This document shows positions 24,354 through 31,653 of a stretch of DNA of 32,046 nucleotides, piece by piece; position 1 is the first letter of the stretch; the number at the start of each line of letters is the position of its first letter. The notes beneath the pieces are model-generated. The model searched no databases, was not told the DNA's origin, and was given only the letters and a program-made list of their open reading frames with translations. A program made the translations under genes and the position numbers. Location: NCBI GenBank assembly GCA_019752245.1, contig JAIEMH010000249.1, positions 1-32,046 of the forward strand, given 5' to 3'. Source of the DNA: Flavobacteriaceae bacterium. GTDB taxonomy: Bacteria > Bacteroidota > Bacteroidia > Flavobacteriales > Flavobacteriaceae.

Positions 24354-25247
24354 ATGAATAATCTTATAGCTTTTCAAGATTACTTACAACTAGAAAAAAA
24401 CTATTCATTGCATACAGTTAATGCTTATGTAAATGATTTGCTTTTTTTTCAAGAGTTTCTTAAGAATAATTTTGATCAAGAAAATTTAGAAGATGTAAAT
24501 TATAGTATTATAAGAAGCTGGATAGTTTCAATGGTTGATAATGGTATTTCTAACAGTTCGGTTAATAGAAAAGTGTCCTCTCTAAAATCATTTTATAAAT
24601 TCTTATTAAAGATTAAACAAATTCAAAGCAGTCCTTTGTTAAAACACAAGTCTTTAAAAACTCCTAAAAAACTTCAAATACCTTTTTCGGAAAAAGAATT
24701 AGATAATGTCTTAAATAATATAAAATATCCTGATGGATTTGATGGTGTAAGGGATAAATTAATAATAGACCTATTTTATACAACTGGAATAAGAAGGACA
24801 GAACTAATTAATTTAAAATCACAAAACGTTGATTTGTCAAATAATACATTAAAAGTATTAGGAAAAAGAAATAAAGAGCGAATTCTTCCAATTTTGCCAA
24901 TTATTTCAAAACAAATTAAATTGTATTTATCGGAAGCAGCTCAATTAGAGCGTGTTATAGATAATGAATATTTTTTTTTAATGTTAAAAGGCGTTAAATT
25001 GAATGATTCCTTTGTTTATCGTTTAATAAATTATTACTTTAGTAATGTCTCCGAGAAGGTAAAAAAGAGTCCGCATATATTACGACATACGTTCGCGACT
25101 CATTTGCTTAATAATGGAGCAGATTTAAACTCAGTAAAAGAGTTATTAGGACATTCAAGTTTGGCGTCAACACAAGTGTATACGCATAATAGTTTATCAG
25201 AACTTAAAAAGGTATATGGAAATGCCCATCCAAGAAGTCAAAAATAA
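24354..25247 (+). CDS. xerC: Tyrosine recombinase XerC/XerD type
   Basis: 297 residues. The N-terminal SAM-like core-binding domain (about 1-90, LIAFQDYLQLEKNYSLHTVN) and catalytic domain are both complete. Catalytic residues visible: R147 (TGIRRTEL), K171 (LGKRNKERI), H241 and R244 (HILRHTFATHLL), H267 (LLGHSS) and the nucleophile Y276 (TQVYTH). This is the length and layout of the chromosomal Xer recombinase that resolves chromosome dimers at dif. I prefer this to a phage or island integrase because of the short length and housekeeping neighbours. XerC versus XerD cannot be settled by eye. No dif-like site was found in the window. The hpf gene follows after 30 nt. Confidence 0.9.
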   Translation: MNNLIAFQDYLQLEKNYSLHTVNAYVNDLLFFQEFLKNNFDQENLEDVNYSIIRSWIVSMVDNGISNSSVNRKVSSLKSFYKFLLKIKQIQSSPLLKHKSLKTPKKLQIPFSEKELDNVLNNIKYPDGFDGVRDKLIIDLFYTTGIRRTELINLKSQNVDLSNNTLKVLGKRNKERILPILPIISKQIKLYLSEAAQLERVIDNEYFFLMLKGVKLNDSFVYRLINYYFSNVSEKVKKSPHILRHTFATHLLNNGADLNSVKELLGHSSLASTQVYTHNSLSELKKVYGNAHPRSQK

Positions 25248-25277
25248 TTCGAAAGTATAACCATTAATTTAAATATT

Positions 25278-25580
25278 ATGAAGGTAAATGTAAATGCGGT
25301 AAATTTTACAGTTGACAGAAAGCTAGTCGATTTTATTCAACAAAGAATGGATAAATTAGAGAAATATTATGATAAGATAGTTGCCTCTGATGTTTTTTTG
25401 AAAGTAGAAAACACAAGTGATAAAGAAAATAAAATAGTAGAAATCAAAATTCATGTTCCGGGAGACGACTTATTGGTTAAAAAACAATGTAAATCATTTG
25501 AAGAAGCTGTTGAGTTATCTGCGGAATCACTAGAAAGATTATTGGTAAAAAGAAAAGAGAAAATAAGAACGCATATTTAA
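25278..25580 (+). CDS. hpf: Ribosome hibernation-promoting factor, short form (HPF/RaiA)
   Basis: 100 residues with MKVNVNAVNFTVDRKLVDFI at the start and the family features FLKVENTSDKENKIVEIKIH, VPGDDLLVKKQCKSFEEAVE and a C-terminal basic LLVKRKEKIR. This is the beta-alpha-beta-beta-beta-alpha domain that binds the small-subunit decoding region and inactivates ribosomes in slow growth. It lacks the C-terminal dimerisation domain of long HPF, so it is the short form. Follows xerC after 30 nt, likely in the same transcript; a hairpin with T-tract at 25635-25662 may end that transcript. Confidence 0.93.
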   Translation: MKVNVNAVNFTVDRKLVDFIQQRMDKLEKYYDKIVASDVFLKVENTSDKENKIVEIKIHVPGDDLLVKKQCKSFEEAVELSAESLERLLVKRKEKIRTHI

Positions 25581-25602
25581 GAAAAAAATTTATGAAAAAC
25601 AT

Positions 25603-25632
25603 TTTGATTAAAAAATAAAATGTCTACATTTG
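25603..25632 (+). promoter_or_regulatory. Promoter upstream of tRNA-Thr
   Basis: TTTG at 25603-25606, 18-nt spacer, TACATTTG at 25625-25632: a close match to the Bacteroidota consensus. Predicted transcription begins near 25636, inside a terminator-like hairpin that precedes the tRNA. Confidence 0.7.
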
Positions 25633-25634
25633 CA

Positions 25635-25662
25635 GTCCGTTAGAAATAGCGGACTTTTTTTA
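25635..25662 (+). terminator. Terminator-like hairpin between promoter and tRNA-Thr
   Basis: AGTCCG (25635-25640) pairs with CGGACT (25651-25656), followed by seven T. It could end hpf transcripts, or act on transcripts from the promoter at 25603-25632, since the tRNA starts only 9 nt beyond the T-tract. Confidence 0.65.
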
Positions 25663-25670
25663 TTGATATT

Positions 25671-25744
25671 GCCAGCGTAGCTCAGTTGGCTAGAGCAGCT
25701 GATTTGTAATCAGCAGGTCGTGGGTTCGAGTCCCTCCGCCGGCT
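25671..25744 (+). tRNA. tRNA-Thr (anticodon TGT)
   Basis: All arms fold: acceptor 25671-25677 with 25737-25743, D stem GCTC/GAGC, anticodon stem GCTGA/TCAGC with loop TTTGTAA and anticodon TGT at 25705-25707 (reads ACA and related Thr codons), variable AGGTC, T loop TTCGAGT. Two non-Watson-Crick pairs are present: A25674 with C25740 in the acceptor stem and T25721 with T25735 in the T stem. CCA is not encoded. Alone here rather than in a tRNA cluster. Confidence 0.95.
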
Positions 25745-25750
25745 CTTCGT

Positions 25751-25781
25751 AAAACCATCACAGTAATGTGATGGTTTTTTT
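25751..25781 (+). terminator. Terminator after tRNA-Thr
   Basis: AAAACCATCAC (25751-25761) pairs with GTGATGGTTTT (25768-25778) around a 6-nt loop, with a T-tract. Confidence 0.85.
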
Positions 25782-25797
25782 ATTTGTATTAAATCCA

Positions 25798-25836
25798 TAA
25801 AAAAAATCCGTCTAATTAAAAAAACTAGACGGATTT
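25798..25836 (-). terminator. Terminator of the transketolase operon
   Basis: On the minus strand AAATCCGTCTA (25836-25826) pairs with TAGACGGATTT (25814-25804), followed by T from the A-run at 25798-25806. It lies 22 nt after the stop of the C-terminal transketolase gene. Confidence 0.8.
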
Positions 25837-25857
25837 GATATTTATTACTTAAAGATA

Positions 25858-26811
25858 TTATTTTCTCTTAATTACTCTTTCTACTGCTTCAACAATAGCT
25901 TCGTTATTAAGTTTGTATTTCTCCATTAATTGTTCAGGAGTTCCGCTTTCACCAAATGAATCTTGAACGGCAACAAATTCTTGTGGTGTTGGATTATTTA
26001 ATGCTAATGTTCTAGCAACACTTTCTCCCAAACCGCCTAGAATATTATGTTCTTCAGCTGTAACTATACAACCTGTTTTAGCCACTGATTTTAGAATTGC
26101 TTCTTCATCCAAAGGTTTAATGGTGTGAATGTTGATTACTTCAGCCGAAATTCCTTTTGCTTCTAATGCTTCTGCTGCAATTAATGCTTCCCAAACTAAA
26201 TGACCTGTAGCGATAATGGTTACATCGGTTCCTTCGTTTAATAGGATAGCTTTTCCAATTACGAAAGGTTCGTCAGCTGGCATAAAATTTGGTACAACTG
26301 GGCGTCCAAAACGCAAATAAGCTGGTCCATGATGATCTGCTAAAGCTAATGTTGCTGCTTTTGTTTGATTGTAATCGCAAGTGTTGATTACCGTCATTCC
26401 TGGCAACATTTTCATCAATCCAATATCTTCTAATATTTGGTGTGTTGCACCATCTTCACCAAGAGTTAAACCTGCGTGAGAAGCACAAATTTTTACATTT
26501 TTATCAGAATAGGCAACCGATTGACGAATTTGATCATAAACTCTTCCTGTAGAAAAGTTAGCGAATGTTCCTGTAAATGGAATTTTGCCGCCAATTGTTA
26601 ATCCAGCTGCAATTCCAATCATGTTAGCTTCTGCAATTCCAATTTGGAAAAAGCGCTCTGGATGATTTTTTTTGAAATCGTCAAACTTTAACGAACCAAT
26701 TAAATCAGCGCAAAGTGCAACAACATTTTCATTTTTTTGTCCTAGTTCGGTCATTCCTGCGCCGAATCCTGAACGTGTATCTTTACTTCCTGTGTTTGTA
26801 TATTTTTTCAT
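25858..26811 (-). CDS. Transketolase, C-terminal subunit (pyrimidine-binding and C domains)
   Basis: 317 residues, the second half of a transketolase encoded by two genes. It carries the pyrimidine-binding domain with the catalytic Glu region FFQIGIAEANMIGIAAGLT, SHAGLTLGEDGATHQ, and a C-terminal domain with VINIHTIKPLDEEAI and AEEHNILGGLGESVA. Together with the upstream subunit it moves two-carbon units between sugar phosphates in the pentose phosphate pathway. Starts 4 nt after the stop of the N-terminal gene (TAG AATT ATG), so the two are co-translated. Split transketolases are common in Bacteroidota, so the split is not a frameshift: both halves have proper starts and stops. A DXS identity is less likely given the length. 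Confidence 0.93.
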   Translation of the reverse strand: MKKYTNTGSKDTRSGFGAGMTELGQKNENVVALCADLIGSLKFDDFKKNHPERFFQIGIAEANMIGIAAGLTIGGKIPFTGTFANFSTGRVYDQIRQSVAYSDKNVKICASHAGLTLGEDGATHQILEDIGLMKMLPGMTVINTCDYNQTKAATLALADHHGPAYLRFGRPVVPNFMPADEPFVIGKAILLNEGTDVTIIATGHLVWEALIAAEALEAKGISAEVINIHTIKPLDEEAILKSVAKTGCIVTAEEHNILGGLGESVARTLALNNPTPQEFVAVQDSFGESGTPEQLMEKYKLNNEAIVEAVERVIKRK

Positions 26812-26815
26812 AATT

Positions 26816-27661
26816 CTAGTAGTCTCCTAAAGTTGCTGCGTTTTGTCCTAATGCATTTGCTAATTGTTCGTCACTTGGTGCTTTTCCATGCCAAGCATGA
26901 GTATGCATCATAAAATCTACACCATTACCCATTTCTGTATGAAGAATTACACAAACTGGTTTTCCTTTACCAGTTCTTGATTTAGCTTCGTTCATACCCG
27001 TGATAATTGCTTCAATGTTATTTCCTTCAGTAATTTCTAAGACATCCCAATCGAAAGCTTCAAATTTAGCTTTCAAGTTGCCCATGTTTAAAACGTCTTT
27101 GGTAGAACCGTCAATTTGTTGACCATTGTAATCAACAGTTGCGATTAAATTATCTACATTTTTTGCTGAAGCATACATAATCGCTTCCCAGTTTTGACCT
27201 TCTTGCAATTCACCATCACCAGTAAGAGCAAATACTAAATTAGAGTCATTGTTCAATTTTTTTGCTTGAGCAGCGCCAATTGCAACAGATAGTCCTTGTC
27301 CTAATGAACCTGAAGCAACTCTTACACCAGGTAAACCTTCGTGAGTTGTTGGATGGCCTTGCAAACGTGTATTTAATTTTCTGAATGTAGCTAATTCTGA
27401 AACTGGAAAATAGCCGCTTCTTGCTAAAACGCTGTAAAAAACTGGAGAGATATGACCGTTTGATAAGAAGAATACATCTTCATTTGTACCGTTCATGTCA
27501 AATCCTTCGTTGCGTTTCATGATGTCTTGGTAAAGTGCCACTAAAAATTCTGCGCAACCAAGAGAACCTCCTGGATGACCTGAATTTACGGCATGAACCA
27601 TGCGAAGAATGTCTCTTCGTACTTGTGTTGTAAAATCTTGTAGTTGTTGAATGTTAGACAT
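26816..27661 (-). CDS. Transketolase, N-terminal subunit (ThDP-binding domain)
   Basis: 281 residues. ThDP diphosphate-binding half: MVHAVNSGHPGGSLGCAEFL near the start, FLSNGHISPVFYSVL, GSLGQGLSVAIGAAQ, and the metal/ThDP motif LTGDGELQEGQNWEA running to ATVDYNGQQIDG. Residue HTHAWHGKAP near the end is the substrate-phosphate side His cluster. Obligate partner of the next gene. The operon has a good promoter just upstream (27689-27720) and a terminator after the second gene. Cytosolic. Confidence 0.93.
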   Translation of the reverse strand: MSNIQQLQDFTTQVRRDILRMVHAVNSGHPGGSLGCAEFLVALYQDIMKRNEGFDMNGTNEDVFFLSNGHISPVFYSVLARSGYFPVSELATFRKLNTRLQGHPTTHEGLPGVRVASGSLGQGLSVAIGAAQAKKLNNDSNLVFALTGDGELQEGQNWEAIMYASAKNVDNLIATVDYNGQQIDGSTKDVLNMGNLKAKFEAFDWDVLEITEGNNIEAIITGMNEAKSRTGKGKPVCVILHTEMGNGVDFMMHTHAWHGKAPSDEQLANALGQNAATLGDY

Positions 27662-27688
27662 TTTATGTAGTTATAAATTATAATGGTG

Positions 27689-27720
27689 CAAAAGTAATTT
27701 TATTTTTTTGGTAGGGCAAA
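27689..27720 (-). promoter_or_regulatory. Promoter of the transketolase operon
   Basis: On the minus strand TTTG (27720-27717), 20-nt spacer, TACTTTTG (27696-27689), 28 nt before the ATG at 27661. Confidence 0.7.
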
Positions 27721-27838
27721 AGATTTTGTTATAAGTTATTAATACTCTTAATCTTTAAATTATATAACATTGAAGAATTATTGTGTAAAATAAGTGCTAG
27801 TCATCTTAGATAATTTTACAATCATAAAGTTACACGCT

Positions 27839-28243
27839 ATGGAAAATTCAAAAAAAATATTTTATTTAGACGACGATTTAGATGATTTAGGATTCTTTAA
27901 AGAAATTGGAGATGATTTAGGATATCAAGTTACAGTATTTCTTGATGGAAAACAAATGTTACGAATGCTTGATAATGAAGATGAACGACCTGCAATTATT
28001 ATCTTAGATATTCACATGCCAGTTTTAAATGGTGAAGAAATACTAGAAATTATTAGAAAAGATGAAAAATTACTTGATATTCCAATTGTAATGATTTCGG
28101 GTGCCTATCCAAAAAAATTAGTAAAAAATTATAATAATATGGGCGTTAGGTATTTGTTGAAAAGAAACAATTTCAAAGAGTTTAAGGTTGCTATTGAACA
28201 GGTTTTAGAAGATTCATTAGCGGCTAAAATAAATGTAAAATAA
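27839..28243 (+). CDS. Single-domain response regulator (receiver only)
   Basis: 134 residues from the ATG at 27839; a GTG at 27794 would add 15 residues without family similarity. A complete receiver domain and nothing else: acidic pocket FYLDDDLDDLGFF at the N-terminus, phospho-acceptor Asp in IIILDIHMPVLNG, switch Ser in VMISGAYP, and conserved Lys in YLLKRNN. With no output domain it must act by protein contact, as a phosphorelay intermediate or as a partner for a hybrid kinase. No kinase lies in the window. Divergent from transketolase, with 177 bp between the start codons. Confidence 0.9.
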   Translation: MENSKKIFYLDDDLDDLGFFKEIGDDLGYQVTVFLDGKQMLRMLDNEDERPAIIILDIHMPVLNGEEILEIIRKDEKLLDIPIVMISGAYPKKLVKNYNNMGVRYLLKRNNFKEFKVAIEQVLEDSLAAKINVK

Positions 28244-28270
28244 AAAGAACATTTTTTTTATTATTAGAAG

Positions 28271-28307
28271 CTAGCAGTCATTTTTTTGATTGCTAGTTTT
28301 TTTTTTT
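28271..28307 (+). terminator. Terminator after the response regulator
   Basis: CTAGCAGTCA (28271-28280) pairs with TGATTGCTAG (28287-28296), one G-T pair included, followed by a run of eleven T. Confidence 0.85.
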
Positions 28308-28364
28308 AAATCATAAATACTTATTAAAAAACAGTATTTCATAATCTTAATTTCATAATTATAA

Positions 28365-28372
28365 TATCTTTG
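28365..28372 (+). promoter_or_regulatory. -7 promoter box of tgt
   Basis: TATCTTTG, a perfect TAnnTTTG, 17 nt before the ATG at 28390. No good -33 TTG at the expected spacing. Confidence 0.5.
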
Positions 28373-28389
28373 TCGCTTCAATTATTTTT

Positions 28390-29520
28390 ATGAAATTCGA
28401 TTTATTACAAAAAGACCCAAATTCTAAAGCCCGAGCTGGAAAAATAACTACCGATCATGGTGTTATTGAAACACCTATTTTTATGCCTGTTGGAACTGTT
28501 GCTTCTGTAAAAGGAGTGCACCAGCGCGAATTAAAAGAGGAAATTAATCCTGATATTATTCTTGGCAATACCTATCATTTATATTTGCGTCCACAAACAG
28601 AAATTCTTGAAAAAGCTGGTGGATTGCATAAATTTATGAATTGGGATAGAAATATTTTAACCGATTCTGGTGGATATCAAGTATATTCTCTTTCGGCAAA
28701 TAGAAAAATTAAGGAAGAAGGAGTAAAATTTAAATCACATATTGACGGATCGTATCATTTTTTTACACCCGAAAATGTGATGGAAATTCAGCGTACAATT
28801 GGTGCCGATATTATCATGGCTTTTGACGAATGTACACCTTATCCGTGTGATTATCGATATGCGCAACGTTCTATGAAAATGACACATCGTTGGTTGGATA
28901 GATGTATCAATCATTTAGATAAAGTTCCTGTAAAATATGGTTATGATCAAGCATTTTTTCCAATAGTTCAGGGAAGTACTTATAAAGATTTGAGAATGCA
29001 AAGTGCCGAGTATATTGCCAATTCTAATCAAGTTGGAAATGCAATTGGTGGATTGTCAGTAGGTGAGCCAGCAGAAGAAATGTATGCAATGACTGAAGTT
29101 GTTTGTGATATTCTTCCAGAAGAAAAACCACGTTACTTGATGGGTGTTGGTACACCAATTAATATTCTAGAAAATATTGCGCTTGGTGTGGATATGTTTG
29201 ATTGTGTGATGCCAACTCGTAATGCCAGAAATGGAATGTTATTTACAGCTAACGGTACAATTAACATAAAAAACAAAAAGTGGGAAGCCGATTTTTCTCC
29301 AATTGATGAAATGGGAATCACATTTGTTGATACAGAATACACTAAAGCATATTTACGTCACTTGTTTGCTGCCAATGAGTATCTTGGTAAGCAAATAGCG
29401 ACAATACATAATTTAGGTTTTTACATGTGGTTGGTTCGTGAAGCTAGAAAACATATTTTAGCTGGAGATTTCAGAGTTTGGAAAGAAATGATGGTAAAAC
29501 AAATGAGCCAACGATTATAG
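28390..29520 (+). CDS. tgt: tRNA-guanine(34) transglycosylase
   Basis: 376 residues. Exchanges guanine for preQ1 in the anticodon of Asp, Asn, His and Tyr tRNAs, the queuosine pathway. Visible: PVGTVASVKGV, NTYHLYLRP, the general-base Asp in LTDSGGYQVYSL (D92), IVQGSTYKDLR, the AIGGLSVGEP loop, and the nucleophile in GVDMFDCVMPTRNARNG (D271). Bacterial enzymes normally bind zinc through CxCxxC plus a His; here the aligned positions are G309, T311 and D314 (EMGITFVDTEY), while the His remains (H340, TIHNLGF). The protein is otherwise full length with no frameshift, so it is likely an active zinc-poor variant rather than a pseudogene. Followed by 8-bp tandem repeats and the LptF/LptG gene. Confidence 0.93.
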   Translation: MKFDLLQKDPNSKARAGKITTDHGVIETPIFMPVGTVASVKGVHQRELKEEINPDIILGNTYHLYLRPQTEILEKAGGLHKFMNWDRNILTDSGGYQVYSLSANRKIKEEGVKFKSHIDGSYHFFTPENVMEIQRTIGADIIMAFDECTPYPCDYRYAQRSMKMTHRWLDRCINHLDKVPVKYGYDQAFFPIVQGSTYKDLRMQSAEYIANSNQVGNAIGGLSVGEPAEEMYAMTEVVCDILPEEKPRYLMGVGTPINILENIALGVDMFDCVMPTRNARNGMLFTANGTINIKNKKWEADFSPIDEMGITFVDTEYTKAYLRHLFAANEYLGKQIATIHNLGFYMWLVREARKHILAGDFRVWKEMMVKQMSQRL

Positions 29521-29523
29521 AAA

Positions 29524-29563
29524 GTTTAATGGTTTAAAAGTTTATGAGTTTAAAAGTTCTTGA
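29524..29563 (+). repeat. Five tandem 8-bp repeats
   Basis: GTTTAATG, GTTTAAAA, GTTTATGA, GTTTAAAA and GTTCTTGA follow each other in exact 8-bp phase in the gap between tgt and the permease gene. Confidence 0.75.
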
Positions 29564-29605
29564 GTATTACAACAACATTAAACCGGCTTAAACAACTAAA
29601 AAAGT

Positions 29606-30691
29606 ATGCTAACAATAATAGATAAATACATTTTAAAACGCTATTTGGCCACATTTTCAGTAATGTTGTTGATGTTTATTCCTATTGGAATTACCATTGA
29701 TGTTTCTGAAAAAGTCAATAAAATGATTGAGAACAAAGTTCCTTTCAAAGCTATTGCAATGTATTATGTTGATTTTACAATTTATTTTGCAAACCTGCTT
29801 TTTCCAATATTTCTATTTTTATCTATCATTTGGTTTACTTCAAAACTTGCCAATAATACTGAGGTTATTGCAATTTTAAGTTCGGGAATTTCATTTACTA
29901 GATTTTTAAGACCTTATATTATTGGAGCAACATTTGTCTCCATCTTTGCTTTGATAATGGGATTTTTTCTAGTTCCAAGGGCTAGTGAAGGTTTTAAAAA
30001 TTTTAGGTATGATTATTTAATAGGTAATGGTGTAAACGAAAAACGTGACAATAGTGATGTTTACAGACAAATTAGCGCTGATGAATATATTTATGTAAGC
30101 AGTTTTAATTCTATTTCAAAAATGGCTTTCAATTTTTCTATGGAAAAATTTGAAAAAGATAAGTTAAAATATAAAATAACAGCTAATAGAATTAAGTTTA
30201 ATGAAAAAGACAGCACCTATTCTTTGTTTGATTTTAAGAAAAGAAAAGTAGGAGAGTTTGGCGATATTATTGAAACATCTGTCAAGAAAGATACTGTTTT
30301 TAAATTTGATTTAGAAGATTTAACACCAGTTGTTTACATTGCAGAAACTTTATCTTATTTTGATTTAATTAAGTTTATCGAAAAAGAAAAAGAAAGAGGT
30401 TCAACCAATATCAATGTTTATTTGGTTGTTTTGTATAAAAAGTACAGCATTCCCATATCGGCATTTATATTGACCATTATTGCTGTTGCTGTTTCTTCTA
30501 TGAAACGTCGTGGCGGAATGGGAATCAATCTTGCTATTGGTATTTTATTGGCTTTTGCCTTTGTCTTTCTGGATAAGGTTTTTGGAGTTCTTGCTGAAAA
30601 ATCAAGTGCTCCGCCAATTATTGCTGTTTGGATACCCAATATAGTTTTCGGAATTTTAGCCATATATCTTCTACGGAATGCTAAGCGATAA
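29606..30691 (+). CDS. LptF/LptG family permease
   Basis: 361 residues. Inner-membrane subunit of the Lpt ABC exporter that extracts lipopolysaccharide. The start IIDKYILKRYLATFSVMLLM is typical. Three N-terminal membrane helices (about 14-34, 54-77, 104-124) are followed by a periplasmic beta-jellyroll domain (about 125-275) and three C-terminal helices (about 279-295, 302-320, 334-355). SSMKRRGGMGINLAIGILLA is the family's conserved cytoplasmic coupling segment. Which of LptF or LptG it is cannot be told by eye. Overlaps the next gene by 14 nt in another frame, so they are probably co-translated. Confidence 0.9.
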   Translation: MLTIIDKYILKRYLATFSVMLLMFIPIGITIDVSEKVNKMIENKVPFKAIAMYYVDFTIYFANLLFPIFLFLSIIWFTSKLANNTEVIAILSSGISFTRFLRPYIIGATFVSIFALIMGFFLVPRASEGFKNFRYDYLIGNGVNEKRDNSDVYRQISADEYIYVSSFNSISKMAFNFSMEKFEKDKLKYKITANRIKFNEKDSTYSLFDFKKRKVGEFGDIIETSVKKDTVFKFDLEDLTPVVYIAETLSYFDLIKFIEKEKERGSTNINVYLVVLYKKYSIPISAFILTIIAVAVSSMKRRGGMGINLAIGILLAFAFVFLDKVFGVLAEKSSAPPIIAVWIPNIVFGILAIYLLRNAKR

Positions 30692-31559
30692 TTCTAAAAG
30701 TTACCTTCATCTTCATCTGATAGTTTTCATTTGGGGTTTCACTGCTATTTTAGGAAGATTAATAACGCTTGATGCTTTGCCGTTGGTTTGGTTTAGAATG
30801 TTATTTGCAGTAGTTTTTATTTTTGTTTATATCAGAATTAAGAAAATTCCAATCGCTATATCCAAAAAAGTAATTTTGAAATTTCTAGTTGCTGGACTTA
30901 TTATTGCACTACATTGGTTTACTTTTTTTAGAGCTATAAAGGTTTCTAATGTTTCTATAACTTTGGCTTGTTTGTCTACAGGAGCTTTTTTCACTTCATT
31001 AATTGAGCCTATTTTCTTTGGAAAGAAGATTGTTTGGTATGAAATTTTCTTCGGATTAATTGTTGTTTTCGGACTTTCAATTATCTTTAATGTAGAAGGT
31101 CATTATACAGAAGGTATCCTTCTTGCTTTGACATCGGCTTTTTTATCGGCTTCCTTTGCAGTTATCAATAGTAAATTTGTGAAAGAGTATGATCCAACAG
31201 TTATTTCTTTCTATGAGCTTTCTGGTGGCGTATTGTTTTTTTCTGTTTTCTTATTGTTTACAAATAGTTTCAATGCCGATTTTTTTCAATTAACAACTTC
31301 TGATTTTGTTTATTTGCTTATTTTGAGTTCTGTTTGTACTGCTTATGCGTTTATAGCTTCTACGGCAGTAATGAAGTTTTTGACCCCATACACAGTGATG
31401 CTAACAATAAATCTTGAACCCATTTACGGAATCATTCTAGCGGTTTTAATTTTTAAAGATAAAGAGCAAATGAGTCCAGCTTTTTATGTTGGAGCACTAA
31501 TAATTTTGATTACAGTGATTTTAAACGGAATTATAAAAAGCAGAGCAAAAGCAACTTAG
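30678..31559 (+). CDS. DMT-superfamily (EamA) transporter
   Basis: 293 residues with ten predicted membrane helices in two EamA repeats of five. LHLIVFIWGFTAILGRLITL opens the first repeat and LTSAFLSASFAVINSKFVKE the second; LTINLEPIYGIILAVLIF near residue 245 is the typical EamA signature. Inner-membrane exporter or importer of amino acids or other metabolites; the substrate is not readable from sequence. Start ATG at 30678 lies inside the end of the permease gene. Confidence 0.9.
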   Translation: MLSDNSKSYLHLHLIVFIWGFTAILGRLITLDALPLVWFRMLFAVVFIFVYIRIKKIPIAISKKVILKFLVAGLIIALHWFTFFRAIKVSNVSITLACLSTGAFFTSLIEPIFFGKKIVWYEIFFGLIVVFGLSIIFNVEGHYTEGILLALTSAFLSASFAVINSKFVKEYDPTVISFYELSGGVLFFSVFLLFTNSFNADFFQLTTSDFVYLLILSSVCTAYAFIASTAVMKFLTPYTVMLTINLEPIYGIILAVLIFKDKEQMSPAFYVGALIILITVILNGIIKSRAKAT

Positions 31560-31613
31560 CTGTTTGTTTAAAACTTATCGTGTAAAATTACTTTTACAGA
31601 ACATTTAAAATTT

Positions 31614-31621
31614 TATCTTTG
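31614..31621 (+). promoter_or_regulatory. -7 promoter box of accA
   Basis: TATCTTTG, a perfect TAnnTTTG, 32 nt before the ATG at 31654. No clear -33 TTG. Confidence 0.5.
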
Positions 31622-31653
31622 TAGTTCGAATTTTAATTAATCGTACAAATCCT

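Noticed and set aside
24354..25744. Tyrosine recombinase close to a tRNA gene, suggesting an integrated island
   Set aside because: The recombinase has Xer length and layout, sits between rpsU and hpf, and I find no repeated tRNA end (att site) or cargo genes.
25858..27661. Transketolase broken by a frameshift
   Set aside because: Both halves have full domains, their own start and stop codons and 4-nt spacing; split transketolases are normal in Bacteroidota.
28390..29520. tgt as a decaying pseudogene because of the lost zinc cysteines
   Set aside because: The frame is intact, full length, with catalytic Asp residues and substrate loops all present.
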